64,000 nt of DNA from NCBI RefSeq assembly GCF_950295315.1, contig NC_080170.1, forward strand, positions 98,703,971 through 98,767,970, given 5' to 3'. Under the pieces are notes generated by a model. That model worked only from the letters and a program-made list of their open reading frames with translations. It had not been told where the DNA came from and did not search any database. Positions 23,760 through 33,040 of the stretch are shown in pieces. A program made the translations under genes and the position numbers. The stretch is from Erinaceus europaeus. Taxonomy: Eukaryota > Chordata > Mammalia > Eulipotyphla > Erinaceidae. The number at the start of each line of letters is the position of its first letter. Positions within the stretch are counted from its first letter, which is position 1.

Positions 23760-24272
23760 TGTGAGATGGAAAATTCCTTGCCCTTTCCCCTTAAAACAGG
23801 ATCTAATAAGTAAGCTACCGGTTGTTTACCAAGAATCAGTAAGCCACCAGTTGTTTACCAAGACCCTGCATACAGGCAAGGCTTATCAGGACCTTTGCAC
23901 AAGGAAAGCGTTTTCCAGGAAGGGGCAGCTGATGGCAGTGGTGACCCTACCTGGCTAGATTCTGCTGGTTGCGTGATTTTGCAATGTTTGAAACTAGCCC
24001 ACGCTTTGCTTTGAGTGGATCACGCTTTTTGCTAGGTTTGAAATGATTGGATTTCGCATTTTCTATAGCATGTTATTGGATATAGGTTGATAAGGTGATG
24101 TGTTCCCCCTCCCTGAGTGTAGTCTGAATTCCTATAAATTGTGTGATTTGAGCCTTGTTCAGGGTCGAGCTGGTGGACTGCTGTCAGTCACTACTCGGCC
24201 TGGATTCGAATTCGTGAATAAACATCTTTTGCTTTCTTACAGTGGATGGTGGGTTGATTTCGCTCACTAACA
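23760..24272 (+). mobile_element. Isolated ERV LTR with TATA and poly(A) signals
   Basis: The segment starts TGTGAGATGG and ends GCTCACTAACA. CCTATAAATTG at about 24131 is a TATA box, and GAATAAACATC at about 24217 is a poly(A) signal. The spacing is that of a compact retroviral promoter and R region. U3 contains two imperfect 27-bp tandem units (23813-23867). No TSD was identified, so the exact ends are uncertain. No gag, pol or env lies next to it. Confidence 0.65.
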
Positions 24273-24616
24273 GTAATCAAGGTTTCAGACATAAATGCCT
24301 GTGTGAGGTTCCATTCCATGAGAATCTTGATTAAGAAAAAAAAAAAGACTGTGGAAGAACAAGCTGTAGTAATCTGTGTACCGTAGCTACACCTTCTGTG
24401 GGGACTGAGACCCATAATGGTTCCTTTTATTTGCCTGATATTTCCTTGTAGATGATAGCTTTTGCCTCCCTTTATATTTACCCCCACTTTCCTTTTTCTG
24501 CTATTTTAAATGTGTGGGCACAGAGTTGTAATAGAGATAGCCAGGTCAGTCATAAAGTAGAAGTTGCCATGAAACAGAGGCAGGTGCACCAGAGGAGTAC
24601 CACCGAGAAATGTTTC
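24273..24616. other. Unclassified intergenic sequence
   Basis: About 340 bases follow the LTR with no retroviral internal sequence and no recognised repeat. Confidence 0.5.
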
Positions 24617-24912
24617 TGGGGGTCAGGCAGTGGTGCACCCTGTTAAGCTCACATAGGACCACAAGGAGGATCCCCAACTGCAAGGGGGTCTATTCAAAGT
24701 GGTGAAGCAGGTATGCCAGTGTCTATCTTTCTCTCTGTCTTCTCCTCCTCTCTCAATTTCTCTCTGTCCTAGCCTACAACAACAACAGAAGCAACAACAG
24801 TAACAACAACAATAAAAACAACAACAATGGAAAAAAGATGACTGCCAGGAGCAGTGGATTCTTAGTGCAGGCACAAAGCCCCATCAATAACCTTGGAGGC
24901 AAAAAAAAAAAA
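24617..24912 (+). mobile_element. Hedgehog SINE, type 1b, short head
   Basis: The head GGGGGTCAGGCAGTGGTGCA is followed by a copy lacking part of the B-box region, then the CAA-rich tract, the GCCAGGAGCAGTGGATTC extension and A12. Confidence 0.9.
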
Positions 24913-26235
24913 GTAATATTTGTTAAATATAAATGCTTCAGGACTCTGTAGTATATATACATAATAGAAAGCTACTCAATCACAAGAAATGATGGAATTT
25001 CTTTTATGACATCTTGAAACCTGAGGAAAACGTGTTAAATGTGATAAATCAGAGTAAGATAGTCACTGTCATCCATTAAGTGTATGTAGATAACTAAATG
25101 CTTACAGAACAAAAATTTGTTTTCAAAGGAACATGAAACATAAGAACCTTTTTTTTTCTAGATAAGGGAGCTTTTATATAATTTTCATTTTTTAGATAAA
25201 TATGTTATAAAATACAATTAGTCAAAGCAAAACATAAAAATTCTTTCAAATAAACAATCAATTATTAATCCAGGCCACAAGCAGCATTGTCATTCAAAGC
25301 TGTACAGGAAACAAAAGTTACCAGCTGCAAAAGGACTCAACTGGCAAGACCAAAGTACTCATTTCTGAGGAGGGTAACTTTCAACATACATAAAATGTGA
25401 TGCCAAAAGTAGTTTTACAGTTAAAGAATGTTAGATTGAACTTATCAATGAAATGCTTGACAGGGCAGTATTCCACTATGTTGAGTGTTTCAGCACCAGA
25501 ACATTTCACTGGTAGTATATTCTAGCTCCATCACTAAACATCGAGAAGTTAAACATGCTGACAACTACATGATCATTAGTCGCCTAAGTGGGTTGCCAGG
25601 TGAGATCAAGGAACTACAGAATAGTTGACTTTGAGCATTGACAGTCATTTTTTTGTAGTTGTAAAATGCACATATAAATGTTCTTATATAATTGAAAAAG
25701 TTGTGCTCAAAACTGGCTTAACTTTATTATTTTTAACTCTTATTGTAGTTATATAAATAAAGTATTTGAAAGGAAAAGATTATACAAAATGCCTAGAACA
25801 AAATAGATTTCTAATAAACAATATCTCTCATTTTAAATATTAGTAAGAAAACTGTTGCTATGAGCATCTTTTTAGACTATTTCATAGGACTAAATTCCTA
25901 TCATCACTGATATTTAGTGGCTTTCTGGCTGTTCTCGGTAAAGACAGCAGAAGTCATCCTAAGTCATTTATATAGGAAATATTAATAGCAGGAACTAGTT
26001 ACAAAGGGGTTATTAAGGTAGATGAATCAAAAAGCAGATGTCGATGTAACTAGAGATGGTAATTTTAAGAAACTTTTCTTGTCCCTAAGGGCTGGGAAAT
26101 CAAAGGAAGAGAGTTCTTGTTTTTGAACTCAGGGGCAAAATGTATCTGACTGTACTAGAAAACAGTAATACCACAACTCTCAAAGGCAGCTGAGTACTGC
26201 ATTTACTCTAACCTACAGTGGTGGTGAAAATGTTT
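24913..26235. other. AT-rich intergenic sequence
   Basis: No gene is recognised. A block at 25270-25520 is less AT-rich and may be an old repeat or conserved non-coding sequence. Confidence 0.45.
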
Positions 26236-26241
26236 GTCACT

Positions 26242-26536
26242 TGTCGGGCTGTGCCTCGGAGAAGAGAGAGAGGAGATCCGGAGCAAAGAGGGAACACAAA
26301 TCTTTATTGGTGGGTCAGACGGGTGGTCCAGGCCACGTGGAGTCAGTCGAAAATGGTCATCCCCCGCTACCTCACCACCGGGCAAGAGAGAGTGAGCGCG
26401 GAAGTGGAAAGGCTTTATAGGGCAACAATCAGGAGTGATGTGTCTGGACAGGATTGGTTGAAAAGGGCACTGCAAGGATAACGCAGGGAGTGGCAAAACC
26501 TGAGGGCAAAGACTGCATCTGTATAATTCCCCAACA
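26242..26536 (-). mobile_element. Solo LTR with perfect 6-bp TSD
   Basis: Read in reverse, the LTR begins TGTTGGGGAATTATACAG and ends GGCACAGCCCGACA, 295 bp. CCCTATAAAGCC is its TATA box and CAATAAAGATT its poly(A) signal, about 110 bp apart. GTCACT flanks it on both sides (26236-26241 and 26537-26542), which is the duplication length typical of class II ERVs. No internal sequence remains, so recombination between two LTRs probably removed it. The 3' half resembles that of the LTR at 55916-56394, so the two are probably related families. Confidence 0.9.
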
Positions 26537-26569
26537 GTCACTTACTCTTTCAACATCTGCTACTGATTC

Positions 26570-26960
26570 TAGGATACAAAAGTTACAGAAGTTGGTCACT
26601 ACTTGCTGGAATGCTGTTCATATTTCCTCTTGAAATTCTACCTGTGATACTATGGTCACTGCTAAGTAAACAAATCCCAAAAGGTCATATACTGATTGAT
26701 TCAATTTATATAATATTTCTTGAGAACATAAAATGATACATATGGGACATACTAGTATTTTCTAATGATTAAGAACAGTAGTGATGTTGATAAGGGATAT
26801 TAGAATTTTAAAGACGTAACATGAGGGTGATTCTTCACATTCCTGAAGGAAATAGATTCATGACTTGATCATGGTGGTGCTTCCATAAATTTATACACAA
26901 AGATAAAATAAAACTGGACTAAACAAACAGTTTACAAATGTTAATGCTTAGTTTCCATAA
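26570..26960 (+). mobile_element. Ancient L1M 3'UTR relic (tentative)
   Basis: GGTCACTGCTAAGTAAACAA, a GAGGGTGATTCTTCACATTC block and CATGGTGGTGCTTCCATAAA resemble the 3' end of old mammalian L1s. The assignment is by eye only. Confidence 0.4.
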
Positions 26961-27427
26961 TGTACTAGAATTATATAAGGTATAACCATGGGGCAAAACT
27001 GAGTAAAGATGATATACAATTGTTTACGTTTTCTTTGCTAGTTACTATGGCAATATAGTTATTTCTAAATAAATGAGTCTTCCTAGATTCTCCTAGAGGT
27101 GTCACTAACTAGAATCCAACTTACAGAGGCTTATATGATATTTTATTTTAGGGGTATTATATACCTTCAAAATATAGCAGAACTTTGATGATAATACTTA
27201 ATACACATAAAGAAAATGGCATACTTACAAAAATCCTAGAAGTATCCATTATTTGGCAAATTGAACTACATATTTTTACACATGTACCAAAATGTATTTA
27301 CTAATGACTATGAACCACTCATCCTTCCAATAAAAAAATTGAAATTAAAATATTTAAGCCACAATATACTTAACCCATTCACTCCTTAATATCACTATCG
27401 ACATATATAGTGTAGATGGCTCTAAAG
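26961..27427. other. AT-rich intergenic sequence
   Basis: Nothing recognised. Confidence 0.5.
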
Positions 27428-27635
27428 AAACGATTGGTGGTGGATGGATGGTGTTGCACCTGGTCAGGTGCATATACTACTAGGCGCAAAGACCCAGATC
27501 AAAGCCCAAGTTCCCATCTGCAGGAGGAAAGCTTCCTAAGAGTTGAAGCAGAGCTTCAGGTATATCTCTCTCCTTCTCTATCCCTCATCCCTCTTAATTT
27601 CTCTCTGTTGTATCAAATAAATAAATACATAAATC
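27428..27635 (+). mobile_element. Hedgehog SINE, type 2
   Basis: TTGGTGGTGGATGGATGGTG opens a diverged head, followed by GAGGAAAGCTTCCTAAGAGT and a CAAATAAATAAATACATAAA tail. Confidence 0.82.
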
Positions 27636-27700
27636 AATGTTCTTTAAAAGAAATGATTTGTGAAAGTACTAAGGAAATTTTATATTTAGAGAACATTTTG

Positions 27701-27904
27701 GAGGCCAGGCAGTGGCACACCTGCTTAAGTGCACATACTACAATGCACAAGGACCCAGGTTCAAGCCCATGGTCCCGACCTACAAGGGGAAAGATTCATG
27801 AGTGGTTAAGTAGGGCTGCATGTGACTCTCTCCATTTCTCCCTCTTTATCCTCCCTCCCATTTCAAATTCTGTCTCTATACAATAATAAATAAAAAATAA
27901 AATT
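27701..27904 (+). mobile_element. Hedgehog SINE, type 2
   Basis: GAGGCCAGGCAGTGGCACAC, B-box GGTTCAAGCCC and a CAATAATAAATAAAAAATA tail mark a full copy. Confidence 0.92.
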
Positions 27905-28650
27905 TATTTATTTATTTAAGAAAGGATAAATTAACAAAACCATAGGGTAGGAGGGGTACAACTCCACACAATTCCCACCACCCAATCTCCATATCCCACC
28001 CCCTCCCCTGATAGCTTCCCCACTCTCTATCCCTCTGGGAGTATGGGCCCAGGGTCATTGTGGGTTGTAGAAGGTGGAAGGTCTGGCTTCTGTAATTGCT
28101 TCCCCACTGAACATGGGCATTGACTTGTCGGTCCATACTCCCAGTCTGCCTCTCTCTTTCCCTAGTAGGGTGGGTCTCTGGGAAAGCTGAGCTCTGGGAC
28201 GCATTTGGTGGGGTCTTCAGTCTAGGGAAGCCTGGCCGGCATCCTGATGACATCTGGAACCTGGTGACTGAAAAGAGAGTCAACATACAAAGCCAAACAA
28301 ATTGTTGAGCAATCATGGACTCAAAGCTTGGAATAGTGGAGAGGAAGTGTTAGGGAGATACTCACTGCAAACTCTAGTGTACTTCTGCTTTCAGGTATAT
28401 ATTTTGCAGTAGTTTACGGATAAGTGTGAACATATGCTCTCTGTCACAGAAACTGGTGTATATCTAGGTTTTGGGACTTTGTTAGAAAGTGAACCACCTG
28501 AGATGGAATTAGAGTATACTATGAAAGGAAAGGTCTCACCCGAGTAATGAAGCTGAAGGGTTGTCATTCCACACGTGAAGTCTCTGGACACAGTATGAAG
28601 TGAAGCATGTTGAGGTGGCAATTGTGTTGATTAGGTTGTGATTTTTAAAA
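27905..28650 (-). mobile_element. L1 3'UTR fragment, hedgehog lineage
   Basis: This is a 5'-truncated, minus-strand copy of the L1 3'UTR seen in its longest form at 43935-45292. Shared blocks include GCAATTACAGAAGCCAGACC and TTTGGCTTTGTATGTTGACT (reverse strand). Its T-rich left end is the poly(A) tail. Open frames of up to 134 codons inside are not genes. Confidence 0.85.
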
Positions 28651-29572
28651 AGAAAAATTTTCTCATGATATTCACAGCACAAATTACATTATCAATAATA
28701 TTTCCCATGTGGAAGGCTGAAATGAATGCATTAATTCTAAATAATATTATATCATGATTTTTTTTCATTTAATGACTATTCAAAGGTTTCAGTATTACAT
28801 ACTTAAGTGTTGACTTAGAGGATAGCATGAAATTATAAACTAGCAAAATATACATTTTCCCAAATGAGTAGATCAAAAGTCTGATTCATTAGCAAAAACA
28901 TCTACTCCTGTGTCTTTTTGTTTTGTCTTTCTCACAGACATTCCCTAAACAAGCAATTATTTGGGAATATTTGAATAAGAAATATATTTCTTGTATTACT
29001 AATTAGTAGTGGAAGAAGTTTTTTCCTTCTTCCCTTCTAGCATCTTTGACTAGACTAATAGCCAACTTACCATAAGCTAGATAAAGAGATAAAAAAATGA
29101 TCATACGTGTAGGAACAGCATTAAAATAGGAGATTCAAAGGCAAGTTAGGCATTGAAGCTTATATGCAACTCTTGAGTGAAGGAATTTCAAAGGAAGAAG
29201 AAAACAATCACAGGAATTGAAAATGACAAGTTGTTTAGTCATCAGAAGTGTGCCTTGCCATTCAACTAAATACTTAAGATTAAAAAGGAATACAGTGAAA
29301 GCTATCTCTAATAATAGTCTTCTCTCTGGGTCAAGCCATTCTCTAAATTCCATCAGTTAAGATAGAAGTAAAAGGATTTCTATACTTGATCTTAGCGATA
29401 GAAGTAAAAGGATTTCTTCAAAGTTGGCTGAGTCTTGATTACCTTCAGTTCATTCAAAATAATCCATATTTAAAAATAACACATTTTGGGGTGGTTTATT
29501 TTGCTTTCCTTCCTAATTTTATACTTAAACATAATATAATTGAAAGATGGATCTCCCCTAAAAAGTTCAGGT
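28651..29572. other. AT-rich intergenic sequence
   Basis: No gene or SINE is visible. A 21-bp direct repeat, GATAGAAGTAAAAGGATTTC plus T, occurs at 29361 and 29397. Confidence 0.5.
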
Positions 29573-29710
29573 TGGTAGTGTGACGCAATATACTGGCCAA
29601 CTATAGGACATACAGTGATCTGCACAAACGCATAGGAATTGTGGGTTGAAACGACTTGCATCAACCCACAAGGATTGTGGGTGGGCAAAACAGGCTTAAA
29701 AGCACAGCCA

Positions 29711-29808
29711 GGATGATGGAACAATAAAGGTAACAAAAGGGGAAAAGGTGGTCTCCAGGAGTGGTGGATTCGTGGTACAGGCACCAAGCCCTGGGGGCAA
29801 AAAAAAAA
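29711..29808 (+). mobile_element. SINE type 1b, 5'-truncated
   Basis: GTAACAAAAGGGGAAAAGGT and GTCTCCAGGAGTGGTGGATT run to GGGGGCAAAAAAAAAAA. The target AAAGCACAGCCAGG occurs on both sides. Confidence 0.88.
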
Positions 29809-29819
29809 AGCACAGCCAG

Positions 29820-30167
29820 GGGGGTCAGGTGGTAGTGCAGTGGGTTAAGCACAGGTGGCACAAAACGCAAGGACCAGAGTAAGGATCCTGGTTCTAGCCC
29901 CGGGTTCCCCACCTGCACGGGAGTCGCTTCACAGTCAGTGAAGCAGGTCTGAAGGAGTCTTTCTCTCCCCCTTTCTGTCTTCTCTTCCTCTCTCCATTTC
30001 TCTCTGTCCTATCCAATAACAACAGCATCAATAACAACTATAACAATAATAACAACAAATGCAACAAGGGCAACAAAAATGGGGTAGAAAATAGTCTCCA
30101 TGAGCAGTGGATTCACAGTGCTGGCACAGAGTCCCAGCAATAACCCTGGAAAAAAAAAAAAAAAAAA
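29820..30167 (+). mobile_element. Hedgehog SINE, type 1b
   Basis: The head GGGGGTCAGGTGGTAGTGCA, the region CCTGGTTCTAGCCCC, the CAA tract, the GCAGTGGATTCACAGTGC extension and A18 are present. It is flanked by AGCACAGCCAG and so shares its target with the truncated copy just before it. Confidence 0.93.
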
Positions 30168-30934
30168 AGCACAGCCAGCCCGAAGTCCAGTCTCTTTGGC
30201 TGCTGCTTCTTCTCCTGGTCAGAAGCATCTCAGCAGAGGCAGTTCTAGGTGCCTGCCAGGGCTGCCACTCCTGGGAACTGAACACCTGTGACTCAGCTAG
30301 CAGTAAACTCTAAGACTGTCCTCAACAGCCATGAGTATCTTACACCTCTACTGATAATTGCTTATCTTCTGGGGCTGAATTTTGATACTAATTCATGGGG
30401 TTATGAGACTAGCTTATTTACCCCTGTTTCACCCTAATAAACTTTGATTTGTTTAACCCAGCTCCTAGTCTCCCTGCAGCCGAATCCATTACTCCTACAC
30501 GCTGCAGCTAAAGTCCTTTTCTTTTTAATTACTACAAGGTAGTTTACGGTATGTCCCGAGCAGACTTTTCCCAATACATACCACTTAAGCATGTGGAGCT
30601 AAGGTCAGTTGAGGTCTTACAGTCTTTTAAGAGAATCTGTTATGGTGACCTTAAAGAACAAAGACTATTTAGGGGGAGCTCTGGGAATAAACTTTCTGTA
30701 ATAGAAACTATATTAAGGAAGATTAAACATCCAAAGAATATGGTTGTATTATACGAAGTCAACTCCTCACGCCTTGATACCCCAACACTTCATCTTATTT
30801 ATTCCTTATCTGAGGACATAAATACTGTTTGTTCCACTTAAAGTAGAATTTGTATTCAACTAATTCACCATATGAAATAATCACTAGGTTATCGAAATGG
30901 TAAATTAGATTCACTGATAAGTCAATTGATCTAG

Positions 30935-31166
30935 AAATCCCAATTAGCTATTTATCGTATAGAAATGAGCTCTCAGATATGTAAGTAAAATTAACATGGA
31001 TATTTATAGTAATCACTTTTGATACAAGCTACAAAACCAGATGTCTTTCAACAGGTGAATGAATAAGGAGACTATGGTGTAACCACACAAAAAAACACTC
31101 AGCAATAAAAGGAAACAATCAATACATAAAGCAAAATGAATGAAGCTTATCTTCATTATCTTCATT
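30935..31166 (+). mobile_element. L1 ORF2-end relic, left part
   Basis: GTCTTTCAACAGGTGAATGA and CACTCAGCAATAAAAGGAAA are recognisable blocks of the very end of L1 ORF2. The relic continues after the Vingi insertion at 31967-32010 (TTATGCTAACTTAAGGAGTC), so the Vingi copy sits inside it. Confidence 0.7.
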
Positions 31167-31955
31167 GGCGTTACTCTCGATCGCACTCTGTCATTTCACG
31201 AACATCTCATAAAAACTGCAGCAAAGGTGGGCGCGAGGAATCACATCATTGCAAAACTGGCCAGCTCCTCATGGGGCGTGAGCGCTTCCACACTACGATC
31301 ATCATCTCTGGCATTATGCTATTCCACTGCAGAATACTGTGCCCCAGTATGGTTCCGTAGCCCCCATGTCCACTTGGTCGATTCCAAATTATATTCCTCC
31401 ATGAGGATAATTTCTGGAACCATCTGTTCCACCCCGGTTCCATGGCTGCCAGTTCTTAGCAACATCACCCCGCCAGATATTCGTCGGGATGTGGCATCAT
31501 CTAAGTTCATTTCCCACGTCTACGCTCGACCGGACCTGCCAATATACGCGGACATCTTTGCCCACCCTGTCCAACGCTTGACGTCTCGTCACCCAATCTG
31601 GTCCCCTACGCCTACACTGAACTTCTTTGTTCCAGACTCTTGGAAACAGAGTTGGCAGTCAGCTGAGGTAAAGAGCAAACACCTCATCACAGACCCCTGT
31701 AAGCGTCAACCCGGCTTTGACCTAGCACGTTATGATTGGGCCCTCCTCAATCGCTATCGAACAGGCCATGGCCGGTGCGCTGCTATGTTCCATCACTGGG
31801 GAGCCAGAGATGACCGTAATTGCCCCTGCAGCTACAGACAGACTATGACCCACATAGTCAACGACTGCCACCTCTCCAGATTCAAAGGAGGTCTCGAAAC
31901 TTTACATCAGGCTCAACCTGACGCTGTTGACTGGCTACAGAAGGGCAAACGCTAG
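31140..31955 (+). CDS. C-terminal part of Vingi ORF2, copy 1
   Basis: From about residue 10 (GVTLDRTLSF) to the stop, this frame encodes the last 262 residues of the reverse-transcriptase polyprotein of a Vingi-type non-LTR retrotransposon. The first nine residues come from flanking L1 DNA. The segment lies after the RT catalytic domain, so no polymerase or endonuclease motif is present. A cysteine-histidine cluster near the C-terminus, CPCSYRQTMTHIVNDC, fits a zinc knuckle. The frame matches copy 2 (minus strand, 33051-34661) with about twenty replacements and no frameshift. It is too truncated to work but is young enough to be uninterrupted. Confidence 0.85.
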   Translation: MKLIFIIFIGVTLDRTLSFHEHLIKTAAKVGARNHIIAKLASSSWGVSASTLRSSSLALCYSTAEYCAPVWFRSPHVHLVDSKLYSSMRIISGTICSTPVPWLPVLSNITPPDIRRDVASSKFISHVYARPDLPIYADIFAHPVQRLTSRHPIWSPTPTLNFFVPDSWKQSWQSAEVKSKHLITDPCKRQPGFDLARYDWALLNRYRTGHGRCAAMFHHWGARDDRNCPCSYRQTMTHIVNDCHLSRFKGGLETLHQAQPDAVDWLQKGKR

Positions 31956-31966
31956 AAGAAGAAGAA
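31167..31966 (+). mobile_element. Vingi non-LTR retrotransposon, 5'-truncated copy 1
   Basis: The 800-bp copy ends in TAG followed by a short (GAA)n tail, the same 3' end as copy 2. It interrupts an L1 relic. A convincing TSD could not be found; only a few bases (ATTAT) are compatible. Confidence 0.88.
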
Positions 31967-32007
31967 TTATGCTAACTTAAGGAGTCTTATCTTAAAATGT
32001 TACAAAT

Positions 32008-32072
32008 TGACCCAGTTAAGCACACATGATGCAAAGTGCTATGCAAGGATCCCAGTTTGAGCCCCAGAATGT
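32008..32072 (+). mobile_element. SINE fragment
   Basis: CAGTTAAGCACACATGATGC to CAGTTTGAGCCCCAGAATG is a piece of a SINE head without body or tail. Confidence 0.7.
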
Positions 32073-33028
32073 AATGTGATTTCAGACACTAGGAAATTTT
32101 TATATTCCCCACTAAATTTTATGGTATTTTTCAAAGTGACTATTAATTGATAATTACACAAAATACTTTCCGGTATAGCTTTCTCAGCTACTACTTTAAG
32201 TAAGTATGCCATAATAAAAAAATAAGTAAGTAAATTAAAAAACTAGTTTCATTTGCCTGTGTTTTCTTTGAAGTAAAATAAAGATCAGCCCTCAGCAATA
32301 TCCTGGAATAAGTAAAACTGAGTTCTTCTTGAAGTTTGTTTGCTCTTCATATGCTATGTGCTTTATTGAAAAATTGCTGCCTTTTTTCTTCCTACTCAAA
32401 ATCAATCATGTCCTCTTCTAATTTATCATCAGACAGTGTGAATTAATAACCTTTGCTTGTATACCATTATTTACTGGAAAGTATAAATGAGTGGCTAAAG
32501 TCATGAGGCTCCTTTTGGGATATTTACATTTTAGTGAAAAAGAGAGTCAAAGCACTGTAGATATCAATGAGCTCATTTTGAGTCTTTTTTTTTTTTTGAG
32601 ATAAGGAAGGATTTACTGAAAATAACAGGAAATAAATACATGACCCTCTATCTTAGTTTCCCATAAAGGCAGATGACATATTCGAACTTCTTAAGATCCT
32701 TTGACTTTATTTTTAAGCAAAGAGTTAGCTGAAATTAAAATATCTCTCACTCAGATTATTTTACTGGATCTTATTAACTGAGAAAAAATATATATGTTGC
32801 CTTTAATTTAAGTTGATATAATGATAAAAAGGAAAAATGATTTGGTTCACACAGATGACAGTAATGGTTTTGCAGGTGAAGCCTGAATTTACATGGTGAA
32901 ATATTTAATCAGCTCAGTTATATTTCATACCTACCTGTTTCATTTATACAGAAATTTCTAATAAATTTACTTATTTGCATGTTTGACCTGCTCAAATGGA
33001 CACTTGCTCTGGTTTTGCAATTACTTAC
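32073..33028. other. AT-rich spacer between the two Vingi copies
   Basis: Unique AT-rich sequence with a poly(T) run near 32586. No gene is recognised. Confidence 0.55.
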
Positions 33029-33040
33029 ATCTCTTTCACT

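Larger units (their letters stand above)
29579..30536 (+). mobile_element. Isolated LTR interrupted by two SINEs
   Basis: The outer element starts TGTGACGCAATATACTGG and ends ATTACTACA. Without the SINEs it is about 500 bp. CTAATAAAC near 30434 is a poly(A) signal. The flanks TGGTAG (29573-29578) and AGGTAG (30537-30542) match at five of six positions and are a likely TSD. No retroviral internal region is attached. The SINEs entered one site inside it, so the LTR predates both. Confidence 0.65.

Noticed and set aside
26203..26541. Overlapping 112- and 87-codon frames on opposite strands
   Set aside because: They are coextensive with a solo LTR that has a perfect TSD; they are by-products of its GC-rich sequence.
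27416..27886. 156-codon open frame on the plus strand
   Set aside because: It reads through two separate SINEs and the DNA between them; the protein is translated repeat.
27912..28316. 134-codon open frame on the minus strand, and a similar 133-codon frame at 44871-45272
   Set aside because: Both lie within L1 3'UTR, and frames are open in several phases and on both strands there. The similarity between them reflects the shared repeat, not a gene family.
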